From contig NZ_SCNV01000054.1 in assembly GCF_005503145.1 (NCBI RefSeq), positions 1 through 59,076 of the forward strand: a stretch of 59,076 nucleotides of DNA, given 5' to 3'. The position numbers and the translations under genes were made by a program. The stretch comes from Burkholderia sp. 4M9327F10. GTDB taxonomy: Bacteria; Pseudomonadota; Gammaproteobacteria; Burkholderiales; Burkholderiaceae. Numbering within the stretch: position 1 is the first letter of the stretch; each line of letters starts with the position of its first letter. This document shows, one piece after another, positions 35,020-44,125 of this stretch. The notes under the pieces are model-generated. The model worked only from the letters and a program-made list of their open reading frames with translations, was not told where the DNA came from and ran no database searches.

Positions 35020-35304
35020 ATGATACGCAAGACTCTCAACGCATCGCAGCTACAGCAGGAAGTAAACCGGCGGCTGCATCGGCTTCAGGAAATCGTCGAA
35101 GACGGTGTGAAGATTCGCGTGCCCCGGCCGCAGTTGCAAGAGCCGGATAAAACCGGCTGCAACTGGGACATGAAGCACTTCGGCAACGCCGCGGGCTTCG
35201 AGCGCGATATTGCCGCGGTGCTCAAGGCCGTACGCGCCGAATACAACCTGAGCACCGAAACGAAGGACACGGGGAATCCGTTTGCGGACTTCCCGGGCAA
35301 CTGA
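35020..35304 (+). CDS. Small conserved-looking protein of unknown function
   Basis: The 94-residue product starts at 35020 (MIRKTLNASQ), preceded by TTGGAGA. A helical N-terminus (QLQQEVNRRLHRLQEIV) is followed by KIRVPRPQLQEPDKTGCNWDM and a second helix FERDIAAVLKAVRAEYNL. No signal or membrane segment. Codon use is host-like. I do not recognise a function; it faces yceH tail to tail with 11 bp between. Confidence 0.75.
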   Translation: MIRKTLNASQLQQEVNRRLHRLQEIVEDGVKIRVPRPQLQEPDKTGCNWDMKHFGNAAGFERDIAAVLKAVRAEYNLSTETKDTGNPFADFPGN

Positions 35305-35315
35305 GCAGCACAGAC

Positions 35316-36035
35316 CTAAGCGTCAGGTTCGCGCGAGAACTTGTCGAGACTGATGCCCAGCTCTGCGGCCAGATATTCGACAAGCGCCTGAAGACGCGCC
35401 AGTTCCTCACCTTGGCGCCTCACTTCCGCCTTCAGCGTCTCGACCTCGGCCGACGGCGCCGTGTCTTCCACGACACCACGCGCCGGCTCTTCGCTCACGC
35501 TGACTTCGCCGCACAGCAAGTGCGTCCAGCGGTTTTCGCGCTCGCCCGGCGTGCGCGGTAGCTTCACCACGCGCGGCGGGTCGTTCGCGGCCAGTTCATC
35601 GAGAAACACTTCGACCGACGAGATGTCGGCAAAGTCGTGCAAGCGCGAAGTGTTCAGGCGCAATTCAGCGGCAGTCTGCGGGCCGCGCAGCACCAGTACC
35701 GTGAGCAAGGCGGCCGACTGGCTCGGGATGCCCAACACACGGTTCATATTGTGTTCGAAGCGCGGCACCCGGCTGCTGCTGCCTTCCAGCACCAGCGAGA
35801 GGCGTTTCAGGCCGTCAATTGCGGTAAGCACTTCCGCCTCGCTCACGTTCATCACGGGAGCGCGCGCGGTCTTCTGGTTGCAACCGGCGGTCAATGCGTT
35901 AAGCGAGAGCGGATACGTATCGGGTACCGTGTGCTGTTTCTCGCTCAGCACGCCCAGTACACGCGCTTCGATGGGCGTCAGTGAACGCATGGCGGGGCGG
36001 GGAACCGCGCCGGTGGTGTCGGGAGTGGTATTCAT
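35316..36035 (-). CDS. YceH-family protein (DUF480)
   Basis: The 239-residue product has two winged-helix-like domains of DUF480: LTPIEARVLGVLSEKQHTVPDTYPLSLN (about 19-46), CNQKTAR, MNVSEAEV, and the SSRVPRFEHNM segment (about 86-97), then RGPQTAAELRLNT and a C-terminal coiled helix. Function in cells is uncertain, though an E. coli homologue is linked to membrane and virulence traits. The start at 36035 is inferred from the family-like N-terminus. Divergent from a LysR gene. Confidence 0.9.
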   Translation of the reverse strand: MNTTPDTTGAVPRPAMRSLTPIEARVLGVLSEKQHTVPDTYPLSLNALTAGCNQKTARAPVMNVSEAEVLTAIDGLKRLSLVLEGSSSRVPRFEHNMNRVLGIPSQSAALLTVLVLRGPQTAAELRLNTSRLHDFADISSVEVFLDELAANDPPRVVKLPRTPGERENRWTHLLCGEVSVSEEPARGVVEDTAPSAEVETLKAEVRRQGEELARLQALVEYLAAELGISLDKFSREPDA

Positions 36036-36208
36036 AGCTGGGGCTTCGCAGAGGGTAGCGCCTGGCAAGGCCACCCTGATCGTGAGCCGGACGGACGTGT
36101 CCGGCGAAGACACACATGATAAACAGATTGACCGCCACCGCAAAACGCACTCTGCCGTTCAACAACGGGTAGCATGACGCACTGCCCCAACGCCTTTGTC
36201 GAAATCCC

Positions 36209-37126
36209 ATGCGTTCCACGCGCCCCTTGCCGCCCCTCATCACCCTGCGCGCCTTCGAAGCGGCCGCACGGCACCTGAGTTTCAGCCTGGCGGCGCAAGA
36301 ACTGTTCGTCACGCAAAGCGCCATTAGCCACCACATCCAGAAGCTGGAAAGCGAGCTGGGCGTCGCGCTGTTCGAGCGGCGCACACGTGCCGTGGCGCTC
36401 ACCACCGCCGGAGAAGCCTACTTCGCCAAAGTGCACGCGGCGTTCGAACTGCTGCGCGCCGGCACCGAGGAAACGCGCGCACCGGCAGCGCAACGGGTGA
36501 CGCTGAAGGTGGGCCTACTGGCTTCGTTCGCGACACGCTGGCTCGCGCCTCGCCTGCAGGCGTTTTCTGCCGCGCATCCGCAGATCGAACTGCAACTGCG
36601 GCCCGACATTGCACTCGCCGACGTCCCCGGCGGCGAAGTGGACATGGCAATCCGCTACGGCCGCGGCGGCTGGCCCGGTGTGCGTGCCCGCAAGCTCATG
36701 TCCGAACGGCTCTCGGTGGTGTGCTCACCCACGCTGCTCGCCGGTGCACGGAGACCGCGCAAGCCGCAGGACCTGCTGCGCTTTCCTCTGCTCGCCTCGC
36801 ATGCCAAACTGCCGTTCGAATGGCATGCCTGGGCGACGCGCTTCGGCGTGGACCTCAAGCACATCCAGACAGTGCAACTGCACGACTACAACATCGTCGT
36901 CGAAGCGGCACTCGCGGGGCAAGGCATCGCCATGGGGCGCCACCGGCTGATCGCCGCGCAACTGGCAAGCGGGGCACTCGTTCAGGCGCTGCCCGATGCC
37001 GTGCTGGACGATCCGCGCATCGGCTGGTGGCTTGTCACGCCCCCCGCAGCGACGGGAGAAAGCGAGGCCGTGGCGGCCTTCCGCGGCTGGCTGGCGCAAA
37101 CCGCCGCGGCAGATTTGCTCGATTGA
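36209..37126 (+). CDS. LysR-family regulator, GcvA-like
   Basis: The 305-residue product has a GcvA-type N-terminus (LPPLITLRAFEAAARHLSF), helix-turn-helix about 8-66 (AAQELFVTQSAISHHIQKLE) and a substrate-binding domain from about 95. It sits upstream, same strand, of the RidA / PLP enzyme / cupin genes (108-bp gap), so it may control them or the divergent yceH; amino-acid-responsive regulation would fit GcvA kin (inference). Confidence 0.93.
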   Translation: MRSTRPLPPLITLRAFEAAARHLSFSLAAQELFVTQSAISHHIQKLESELGVALFERRTRAVALTTAGEAYFAKVHAAFELLRAGTEETRAPAAQRVTLKVGLLASFATRWLAPRLQAFSAAHPQIELQLRPDIALADVPGGEVDMAIRYGRGGWPGVRARKLMSERLSVVCSPTLLAGARRPRKPQDLLRFPLLASHAKLPFEWHAWATRFGVDLKHIQTVQLHDYNIVVEAALAGQGIAMGRHRLIAAQLASGALVQALPDAVLDDPRIGWWLVTPPAATGESEAVAAFRGWLAQTAAADLLD

Positions 37127-37234
37127 ACGCATTAGTTCTGCTCATGCGTAGCGCCCAAGAATTCATTGGTCAGCGGACGGCCGCGGCCATAGGATGGAAC
37201 GTCTATCCACCTGTCCTGTGAGGACCCGCACATC

Positions 37235-37708
37235 ATGACGCTCTCGCTCACCGCCCACCTTGCCACGCTCGGCATCACGCTCGAATCCGCTGCCGCCCCC
37301 GCCGCCAACTACGTCCCGTTCGTGCAGGACGGCTCGCTGCTTTATATTTCCGGTCAGATCTCGCGCAAGAACGGTCAGGCTGCCTATGTGGGCCGTCTCG
37401 GCGAAACGATCTCCGATGAGGATGGCGTACAGGCCGCACGGCTCGCCGCGCTCGGCATCCTCTCGCAGATCGCCGCCGCCACCGGCGACCGGCTCGATCG
37501 TGTAGCGCGTATCGTGCGCCTCGGCGTCTTCGTCGCCAGCACGCCGGAATTCAATCGCCAGAGCGCCATTGCGAATGGCGCATCGGATCTGATGGTGCAG
37601 GTATTCGGCGACGCCGGCCGCCATGCGCGCGCCGCGGTCGGCGTTGCGTCGCTGCCGCAAGGCGTCGCCGTGGAAGTCGAAGCGGTCGTTTCGCTCACAC
37701 AGTCCTGA
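37235..37708 (+). CDS. RidA-family enamine/imine deaminase
   Basis: The 157-residue product is of the longer Rid type starting LATLGITLESAAAPAANYVPF. It has LLYISGQISRKNG (36-47), the long helix with QAARLAALGILSQIA, and retains the catalytic Arg at 132 in HARAAVGVASLP, followed by VAVEVEAVV. RidA proteins clear 2-aminoacrylate and similar intermediates released by PLP enzymes. A PLP-enzyme gene follows 40 bp downstream, a context that suits this role. Ribosome site GAGGA before the ATG. Confidence 0.9.
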   Translation: MTLSLTAHLATLGITLESAAAPAANYVPFVQDGSLLYISGQISRKNGQAAYVGRLGETISDEDGVQAARLAALGILSQIAAATGDRLDRVARIVRLGVFVASTPEFNRQSAIANGASDLMVQVFGDAGRHARAAVGVASLPQGVAVEVEAVVSLTQS

Positions 37709-37748
37709 ACCGTAGTTCCGAACCGTCGCTGCATCACTGGAGCCACTA

Positions 37749-38945
37749 ATGCCCGCCCCTCTTACCGACGCCACCGTGCAAGCGCTACGCGCCCAGACGC
37801 CGGGCACGCAACACATCACGCACTTCAATCACGCCGGCTCCTCGCTGCCGTCCGCGGCAACGCTCGAGGCAATCCGCGCCCATCTGTGGCGCGAAGCCAC
37901 CATGGGTCCCATGGAAGCCGGCGTGGCAGCACGCGCGCAAACGGAGAATGCACGTGCGCTGGCCGCGCAGCTATTCAATGCTCAACCCATGGAGATCGCG
38001 CTGACAGACGGCAACTCCCAAGGCTGGGGCGGCGCGTTCGCCGCGCTGGGCACATGGCAGCCCGGCGACCGGATTCTGGTTGCGCGTCACGAGTGGGGCG
38101 GCAACCTGGCCACCATGCGCCTGACGGCCGGGCGCGCGGGCGCATCCATTGAAACGATTCCTTCCGATAGCAGCGGCGCGGTCGACCCCGAAGCGCTAGA
38201 GGCGATGCTCGACGAGCGGGTACGACTGATTGCGCTGACCTGGATGCCGGCCAACGGCGGGCTCATCAATCCGGCGGCGGCGATCGGCCGGATCGCGCGC
38301 CGCCATGGCATCGCGTACTTCATCGACGCCGCGCAGGCGGTCGGGCAAATGCCCATCGACGTCACCGAACTCGGCTGCGACATCTTGAGCGGAGTGGGCC
38401 GCAAGGCCTTGCGCGGCCCACGCGGCACCGGACTGCTGTACGTGCGGCAGGCGTTTCTGGAGCGCCTGACACCGGCATTTGTCGACACTCACACGGCGCC
38501 GCTCGATGCCGGCGGCGAGCCCGTTTTGCGGACCGACGCGGCTCGCCTCGAACCGTCGGAAGCCGCTCCGGCGCTGCGCTGCGGTTTGGCCAGCGCGCTA
38601 CAGGAGGCGCTGGAGATCGGCGTTGAGAACATCCGTGCCCGCATCGACGCCGTCGCGCAGACGGTGCGCGCCGAACTCGCGCAGATCGACGGCGTGACGC
38701 TACTTGACCAAGGGCGCGAACGTTCGGGTCTGGTGTCCTTCAGCGTGGCGGGCCACGAGCCCGCCGCGTTGCAGCGCGCACTGGCCGCGCGGGGCGTGAC
38801 GATCGGAAGCAACGGGGTCAGCTATACCCCGCTCGACATGAATGCCCGCGGCCTCACCCAGATCGCCCGCGTTTCCGTCAGCTATCTGACCACCGAGGAG
38901 GAAATCGGCAAAATGCTGGGCGACTTGCGGTCGCTGCTGCAGTAA
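37749..38945 (+). CDS. PLP-dependent aminotransferase class V-fold enzyme (cysteine desulfurase/isopenicillin N epimerase-like)
   Basis: The 398-residue product has fold-type I features: FNHAGSSLPS (26-35), IALTDGNSQGW, the cofactor Asp193 and Gln196 in FIDAAQAVGQ, and Schiff-base Lys219 in SGVGRKALRGPRGTGLLY. It lacks a clear desulfurase Cys loop, so a beta-elimination, racemase or aminotransferase reaction is more likely than sulfur transfer. The upstream RidA gene suggests its product includes an unstable enamine or imine. A cupin gene lies 93 bp downstream. Confidence 0.9.
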   Translation: MPAPLTDATVQALRAQTPGTQHITHFNHAGSSLPSAATLEAIRAHLWREATMGPMEAGVAARAQTENARALAAQLFNAQPMEIALTDGNSQGWGGAFAALGTWQPGDRILVARHEWGGNLATMRLTAGRAGASIETIPSDSSGAVDPEALEAMLDERVRLIALTWMPANGGLINPAAAIGRIARRHGIAYFIDAAQAVGQMPIDVTELGCDILSGVGRKALRGPRGTGLLYVRQAFLERLTPAFVDTHTAPLDAGGEPVLRTDAARLEPSEAAPALRCGLASALQEALEIGVENIRARIDAVAQTVRAELAQIDGVTLLDQGRERSGLVSFSVAGHEPAALQRALAARGVTIGSNGVSYTPLDMNARGLTQIARVSVSYLTTEEEIGKMLGDLRSLLQ

Positions 38946-39038
38946 TATCGTCGCTTACGCCGCGTCGTCTGGGCTGGCGCAGCCGGGCAAGGCGAGACGC
39001 GGCGGACCCACAATACAGGCCGACCCAAGGAGGCTTCA

Positions 39039-39533
39039 ATGGAACGACCCGAGTTCATCCGCCACTGGACCGAACTGGAAGGCCCGGACGATTCCCACTA
39101 CAAGGACAGCACCGAACTGCACGGCATTGGCGCGCCGCTTGCCCGCAAGCTTGGGCTTCAGCGCATCGGCATTCACCACAGCCGTTTGCTGCCCGGACGC
39201 CGCACCTCATACCCGCACGCGGAAAGCGCGGAGGAAGAGTTCGTGTTTGTGATTGAAGGCACGCCCGATGTGTGGATCGACGGTCATCTGCATCCACTGA
39301 AGCCGGGCGACTCGGTGGCGTTTCCGGCGGGCACCGGAATTTGCCATACCTTCATCAACAACACGGATCAGGAAGTGCGCCTGCTGGTGATTGGAGAGAC
39401 AGAAAAGCCGGAGAACCGGATTCGCTATCCGATGAACGAAGCCCATGAAGCGACGCGCCCGGACCGCTGGGTCGATTGGCCGGCGCGTCCGATGGGTCCG
39501 CATGACGGCAAGCCGTCAGGCAGCAAGTCTTAA
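39039..39533 (+). CDS. Cupin-domain protein
   Basis: The 164-residue product has a single cupin barrel: LGLQRIGIHHSRLLPGRRTSYPHAESAEEEFVFVIEG (about 39-74), LHPLKPGDSVAFPAGTG and ICHTFINNT. The first metal motif is altered: H-x-E in place of H-x-H, with Glu residues following and a His in motif 2, so a metal site is possible but not certain. Ribosome site AAGGAGG. Its position after RidA and the PLP enzyme suggests it handles or senses the same metabolite. Confidence 0.87.
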   Translation: MERPEFIRHWTELEGPDDSHYKDSTELHGIGAPLARKLGLQRIGIHHSRLLPGRRTSYPHAESAEEEFVFVIEGTPDVWIDGHLHPLKPGDSVAFPAGTGICHTFINNTDQEVRLLVIGETEKPENRIRYPMNEAHEATRPDRWVDWPARPMGPHDGKPSGSKS

Positions 39534-39609
39534 CCGGACAAAGGGCCGCTCGCTGCACGGCACTGGGCCACGCGCATCCAGATAAGCGCAGCGCCAGGCT
39601 CATGCGAAA

Positions 39610-39638
39610 ACGCCCCCGCGCTGTTAGCGCCGGGGCGT
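39610..39638. terminator. Strong hairpin between convergent cupin and YceI genes
   Basis: ACGCCCC then GCGCT (39610-39622) pairs with AGCGC then GGGGCGT (39626-39638) around GTT, with one C-C mismatch. On the minus strand it is followed by TTTT, fitting a Rho-independent terminator of the YceI operon; it may also stop the cupin transcript. Confidence 0.75.
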
Positions 39639-39683
39639 CATTCTTAAAGCGAACCCGCCATCGCGTAGCGGGACCATGCTCGC

Positions 39684-40274
39684 TTACTGCTTCACGCCTT
39701 CCGCCTGGATGTGCAGGACGGTGGCCATCTTGAAGCCATAGGTCTTGCCGAAGTCGACACCGAAATCCGAGCGGTCGAACGTCGCCGTCGATTCCGTGCC
39801 GCAGACTTCGCGCTTGAGCATCGGGTTCTGGAAGCACTTGAACGATTCGATCTTCAGGTTCAGCGGCTTCGTCACGCCGTGCAGGGTCAGCTCACCGATC
39901 ACTTCGACCGGCACGTCACCCTTGAACTTGATCGACGTGCCCTTGTAGACAGCGGTCGGGAATTGCGTGGCGTCGAAGAACTTCGGGCTCTTCAGTTCCG
40001 TGTCCAGCGTATCGTTGCCGATGTCCACCGACGACATGTCGATCGTGGCTTCGAGCGAACCCGTCTTCGCTTCACGATCAAGCGTCACCGTGCCGGTGGC
40101 CTTCGTGAACTTGCCGCGCCAGATCGAGACGCCACCGAAGTGGTCGGCTTCGAAGCTCGGCGACGTGTGGGTCGGGTCGAGCGTGTAGGTGGTTTCAGCT
40201 GCCATTGCGCTAAACGTTGCACCGGCTGCCAGTGCGGCGACTGCTACGGCCAAAAGCTGTTTCTTCAAGGTCAT
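39684..40274 (-). CDS. YceI-family periplasmic protein
   Basis: The 196-residue product has a signal peptide (1-25, ending AMAAE) and the YceI lipocalin-like domain: YTLDPTHTSPSFEADHFGGVSIWRGKF, SVDIGNDTLDTELKS, FFDATQFPTAVYKG, TLHGVTKPLNLK and FDRSDFGVDFG. YceI proteins bind isoprenoids such as polyisoprenyl quinone-type chains. Last gene of the cytochrome b561-YceI-YceI operon (20-bp gap). A strong hairpin follows. Confidence 0.94.
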   Translation of the reverse strand: MTLKKQLLAVAVAALAAGATFSAMAAETTYTLDPTHTSPSFEADHFGGVSIWRGKFTKATGTVTLDREAKTGSLEATIDMSSVDIGNDTLDTELKSPKFFDATQFPTAVYKGTSIKFKGDVPVEVIGELTLHGVTKPLNLKIESFKCFQNPMLKREVCGTESTATFDRSDFGVDFGKTYGFKMATVLHIQAEGVKQ

Positions 40275-40294
40275 TCTCCTGGTAGGTGTGTGGA

Positions 40295-40855
40295 TTATTT
40301 CTTGGTTGCCACAATATGAAACTTGATCACGACGTCGTCAGCGACCACTGAGGTGTCCTTCCATTCGCCCGTGCCGATATCGAACTGGCTGCGTTTGATC
40401 GGCAGGCTGCCGTCGAAGGTTTGCGTTGCGCCTTGCTGGGCGACCGTCACCGGCACCGTGACGGTCTCGGACTTGCCCTTGATGGTCAGCGTGCCGCTGA
40501 CCTTGAACTGGTTACCGCCGGCGGGCGCGATGGCGCTCGAGACGAACGTCGCGCTCGGAAACTGCGCGCTGTTGAACCACTCCTTGCCGCGCACCTGGTC
40601 GTTGTAGCTTTCGTCGCCGAGATCGTAGCTCGCGGTGTCGATAGACAGCTTGGCGCTACCGGCGGCCGGCTTGGCCGGATCGAAATCGAGCTGCGCCGTG
40701 AACTTCTTGAAGGTGCCTTCGACAGGCACGTTCATCTGCTTCGAGGTGGCGGTCACCTTGCTTTTAGCGGTATCGACCTGTGCGTGCGCCACGCCAAAAA
40801 ACAGCGAGGACATCGCCGTGGCAGCCACGATCCATTGACGGAGAGAGAGTTTCAT
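40295..40855 (-). CDS. YceI-family periplasmic protein
   Basis: The 186-residue product has a signal peptide (1-25, ending GVAHAQ) and a YceI domain: VDTAKSKVTATSKQMNVPVEGTFKKF, LSIDTASYDLGDESYNDQVRG, WFNSAQFPSATFVSS, TLTIKGKSETVTVPVTV and IKRSQFDIGTGEWKD. It is diverged from the neighbouring YceI copy. Middle gene of the cytochrome b561 operon, 28 bp after it. The pair may shuttle quinone-like lipids for the cytochrome (inference). Confidence 0.94.
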   Translation of the reverse strand: MKLSLRQWIVAATAMSSLFFGVAHAQVDTAKSKVTATSKQMNVPVEGTFKKFTAQLDFDPAKPAAGSAKLSIDTASYDLGDESYNDQVRGKEWFNSAQFPSATFVSSAIAPAGGNQFKVSGTLTIKGKSETVTVPVTVAQQGATQTFDGSLPIKRSQFDIGTGEWKDTSVVADDVVIKFHIVATKK

Positions 40856-40883
40856 AGTGTTGATATCTGCGGTATGCCTGGGG

Positions 40884-41444
40884 CTACTTGAGAAAGGGAA
40901 TCATGCGGGCCAGCAATCCGTCACGATCGATGAAGTGGTGCTTGAGCGCCGCCAGCACATGAGCGCTCACCAGCGCGAGCAAGCTGTAGTTCAGCCAGAT
41001 GTGGATGGTTTTCAGCAGCACCTTGAGCGTCGCGTCCGGGCCGATCAGCGTCGGCAGCGGCACGATGCCCAGATACACCACCTGAATGCCGGCCGCCGAG
41101 CTGTAGAGATAGCCCGAGACCGGAATCACGAACATCAGCAGGTACAGGATCACGTGCACGGCTTCCGCCGCCAGCTTCTGCAGCGAAGCCATGCCCGGCG
41201 GCAAGGCCGGAGCGCGGTGCGTGAGACGCCACGCGAGGCGAATAACGGCCAATGCGAAAACCGTTACGCCAATCCATTTATGCCATGAAAAGTACTTGAG
41301 CTTGGTGGGCGTAAAGCCGGGTATATCGGTCATGATCCAACCGAGATAAAAGCCGGCAACGATCATCAATGCAATCAGCCAATGCAGGCTCATGGCAGTC
41401 GTACTGTATCGCTGCTGGAGCGGAGGAACTGTCGTCATCGTCAT
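40884..41444 (-). CDS. Cytochrome b561
   Basis: The 186-residue product has four membrane helices and the di-haem b561 pattern: MSLHWLIALMIVAGFYLG, YFSWHKWIGVTVFALAVIRL, AVHVILYLLMFVIPVSGYLYS, and LNYSLLALVSAHVLAALKHHF, each with a conserved His. It moves electrons in the cytoplasmic membrane, probably from quinol, possibly to superoxide or a periplasmic acceptor. A start 12 codons earlier is possible; I favour 41444 (MTMTTVPP). First gene of the three-gene operon. Confidence 0.93.
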   Translation of the reverse strand: MTMTTVPPLQQRYSTTAMSLHWLIALMIVAGFYLGWIMTDIPGFTPTKLKYFSWHKWIGVTVFALAVIRLAWRLTHRAPALPPGMASLQKLAAEAVHVILYLLMFVIPVSGYLYSSAAGIQVVYLGIVPLPTLIGPDATLKVLLKTIHIWLNYSLLALVSAHVLAALKHHFIDRDGLLARMIPFLK

Positions 41445-41670
41445 TTCGGCTGGCGGCTTGAGGGCAGTTCGTCCACACATGAGACGAACGGGTATGAGGC
41501 ACAGATTCTAGGAGGGGGGATGCCTGCTGAATAGCACACTCAAAGAGAACAGATCGTTGTCCCAGCATGACTAATCGCCAGCCAGTCCGGTCAGATTCTC
41601 TCGGTATTCACTTTATATAACCTTTTTATCTCGAAGACCGTAGCATCGCGGTTCTTATAACTCATCCCAA

Positions 41671-41693
41671 CGGCATATGCGAGCGCATAGCCG
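41671..41693 (+). other. Hairpin in porin leader
   Basis: CGGC (41671-41674) and GCCG (41690-41693) enclose TATGCG (41676-41681) and CGCATA (41684-41689), giving a 10-bp stem with one bulged A and a very tight loop. It lies about 50 bp upstream of the porin start, in a region otherwise AT-rich at 41600-41660 that should contain the promoter. It might be an operator or an mRNA structure. Confidence 0.4.
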
Positions 41694-41743
41694 TCCGGGA
41701 CGATTGACTCTCGCAGTCCCGCTACGTCATGGAGCATAAAAGC

Positions 41744-42907
41744 ATGAAGAAGTCTTTACTGGCACTCGCGCTGCCAGGGGCATTCGCCTTGTCCGCACAC
41801 GCGCAAAGCAGCGTCACCCTGTATGGCGTGATCGATACCGGCCTCGTGTATGCGAGCAACCAGGGCGGTCACAGCAGTTGGCAGGAAACCAGTGCCGCCA
41901 CCGAAAACACGGTGTATGGCCTGAAGGGCTCCGAAGACCTCGGCGGCGGCCTGCACGCCATCTTCAAGCTGGAAAACGGCTTCAACCTGAATAACGGCAG
42001 CCTCTATAACTCAGGTGATGCCTTCGGCGAGCAAGCTTATGTCGGTGTGCAGAGCGACCAGTTCGGCACCGTGCTGCTCGGCCGCCAGTTCGATACGTTC
42101 AACGACGTGATGGGTCCGATCTCGGCCGCCGGCAACGGCTACGGCGGCAACCTCTCCGCGCATCCGTTCAACAACGATAACCTCGCTGCGGACTCGATGA
42201 GCATCAACAACGCGGTGAAGTTCACGAGCAACACCTACGGCGGCTTCACCGCCGAAGGCATGTACGCCTTCAGCAACAAGGCCGGCGGCTTCGCGAACAA
42301 CCGCGCCTATGGGTTTGGCGCAACCTACGCGCACGGCCCGTTGAATCTGGCGGCAGGTTACCTGCAGCTCAACAACGCCGGCGGCGGCGTGAGCGGCACG
42401 AACCAGAACGGCGCCGTCGCACTCGGCGACGGCAGCGCCGACTTCGTCGCGCAACGTCAGCGCATCTGGGGCACGGGCGGCAACTACACGTTCGGCCCGG
42501 CAACGGTAGGCCTGCTGTGGACGCACTCGCAGATCGACAACATGTCGAGCGTATTTGCCGGCGGTGACGGTTACGTCAGCCTCGGCGGCGGCCTGCGCCT
42601 CGATAACTACGAAGTGAACGCGCGTTATTCGCTGACGCCGAGCCTGAGCCTCGCCGGCGCCTACACCTTCACCGACGGTTCGTATGGCAACGGCGGCGCC
42701 AGCGCCTCGCCGGAGTGGAATCAGTTCACGCTGCAGACCGACTACACGCTCAGCAAGCGGACTGATGTCTACCTTGAAGGCGTGTATCAGCACGCTCATG
42801 GTGCGGCAGCCGGCTCGGTGCTGGGCGACGCAACGATCAACACGCTGTCGCCCTCGGCAACCGCCACGCAGGTTGCTGTGACGGTGGGTCTGCGCCACCA
42901 GTTCTAG
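41744..42907 (+). CDS. Outer-membrane trimeric porin (Burkholderiales OmpC/Omp38 type)
   Basis: The 387-residue product has a signal peptide (MKKSLLALALPGAFALSAHAQ), the porin opening SSVTLYGVIDTGL, the LKGSEDLGGGLHAIFKLE block, VLLGRQFD and alternating barrel strands ending in R-H-Q-F, the C-terminal Phe needed for BAM insertion. It forms a 16-strand general porin. The start at MKKS is chosen because it gives a clean signal peptide. A strong terminator follows. Confidence 0.96.
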   Translation: MKKSLLALALPGAFALSAHAQSSVTLYGVIDTGLVYASNQGGHSSWQETSAATENTVYGLKGSEDLGGGLHAIFKLENGFNLNNGSLYNSGDAFGEQAYVGVQSDQFGTVLLGRQFDTFNDVMGPISAAGNGYGGNLSAHPFNNDNLAADSMSINNAVKFTSNTYGGFTAEGMYAFSNKAGGFANNRAYGFGATYAHGPLNLAAGYLQLNNAGGGVSGTNQNGAVALGDGSADFVAQRQRIWGTGGNYTFGPATVGLLWTHSQIDNMSSVFAGGDGYVSLGGGLRLDNYEVNARYSLTPSLSLAGAYTFTDGSYGNGGASASPEWNQFTLQTDYTLSKRTDVYLEGVYQHAHGAAAGSVLGDATINTLSPSATATQVAVTVGLRHQF

Positions 42908-42924
42908 GCGCATCGCGCTTGAGC

Positions 42925-42957
42925 AAGAAAGGCCGCGCGCCAGTCGCGGCCTTTCTT
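42925..42957. terminator. Rho-independent terminator after the porin
   Basis: A perfect 13-bp stem (AAGAAAGGCCGCG at 42925-42937, CGCGGCCTTTCTT at 42945-42957) with a 7-nt loop lies 18 bp after the porin stop. It has A-rich and T-rich ends on the two sides, so it could act in both directions. Confidence 0.92.
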
Positions 42958-43130
42958 ACATCTGTGCGGCAAACGTTTGCCACCGTGAAAGGTGCGGGAA
43001 TGCTCCGTATGCCTCATAATCACGCGCGCCCGGAATCTTCCGGGCTACGTAACGGGGCCCATATAGCGGACGCAAGTGGCAATCCGCACCGTCACGCCTC
43101 GCCCGTCTTTCTTCTCTTCGAACTGGCAAT

Positions 43131-43925
43131 ATGTTTTCGTCACCCCAACTCGGCGCCGGCCTGATGGCGCTTGCCGGCTTGCTGGCGCCCGTCGCGAGCT
43201 ACGCGCAGCAGGCCACGAGCAACGCGGCGGCAACCCCGGACTGGACGGTGACCCTGGGCGCCGAAGCGCAATGGGAACCGGCCTATCCCGGCGCGAACTT
43301 CATGCGGCTCAGGCCCTTTCCTGCGTTCGACATCGAATACAAGAACCGCCTGTTCGCCAAAGAAGACATGCTGCTGGGCGTGTATTTCGTCAACAACGCC
43401 AACTGGAGCGCGGGCCTTGCGCTTCAGTACGACTTCACCGAGCGCGAGACGAGCGACGACATCCGGCTGCGTGGGCTGCAAAATGTACCGGCCACGCCGC
43501 GCGCCAAGCTCTTCCTCGACTACACGCTGTCGGCACTCACGATATCGACCTCGGCTGCCCAGGATATTGGCGGCAACCGCGAAGGGCTGGTGGTTGACGC
43601 CAATGCCACCGCCACGCTGCCAATCGGCAAGAAGCTGTATCTGACCGCGGGGCCGGGGGTCACGTGGACCAACGCGACCTACCAGCAAACCTGGTTCGGC
43701 ATCACGCCGAGCCAGAGCGCGGCATCGGGCTTGCCCGTGTACGACGCGCACGGCGGCGCTGCCACCGGGTACATCACGCTCGAAGCGGACTATCTGATCA
43801 CCAAATCCTTGACCGCCACCCTTGAGATGAAATTCGCCCGCCTGTACGGCAATTCCGCCTCAAGTCCGATCACGCGACGGGTTCAGCAGAATACGGACAC
43901 CCTCGCGCTGACTTACACGTTTTAA
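43131..43925 (+). CDS. MipA/OmpV-family outer-membrane protein
   Basis: The 264-residue product has a signal peptide (1-26, ending SYAQQ) and the MipA barrel: WTVTLGAEAQWEPAYPGA, LRPFPAFDIEYKNRLFA, LDYTLSALTISTSAAQDIGG, YLTAGPGVTWTN, and a C-terminal ALTYTF ending in Phe. Members scaffold peptidoglycan enzymes or act in antibiotic response. It stands alone; the 200-bp gap after it has no gene. Confidence 0.9.
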   Translation: MFSSPQLGAGLMALAGLLAPVASYAQQATSNAAATPDWTVTLGAEAQWEPAYPGANFMRLRPFPAFDIEYKNRLFAKEDMLLGVYFVNNANWSAGLALQYDFTERETSDDIRLRGLQNVPATPRAKLFLDYTLSALTISTSAAQDIGGNREGLVVDANATATLPIGKKLYLTAGPGVTWTNATYQQTWFGITPSQSAASGLPVYDAHGGAATGYITLEADYLITKSLTATLEMKFARLYGNSASSPITRRVQQNTDTLALTYTF

Positions 43926-44125
43926 GCGGGACCGCTGCACAAAATTGTTGAGTACCCCCAAACCTCCCGCTGTGCGCCGCCCCTCCTGAGTGAGACGCAA
44001 AAATCGGGCGCAGGCGCCGCGTTTTCTTAAGACTGCCGCCAGGAGAACCGATCCCGTCAGGCATCGAATGCGATACCATTGGCGCCCAATCGTTAAATTA
44101 AGCGTGCCGCAAAGCACGCAGTGCT

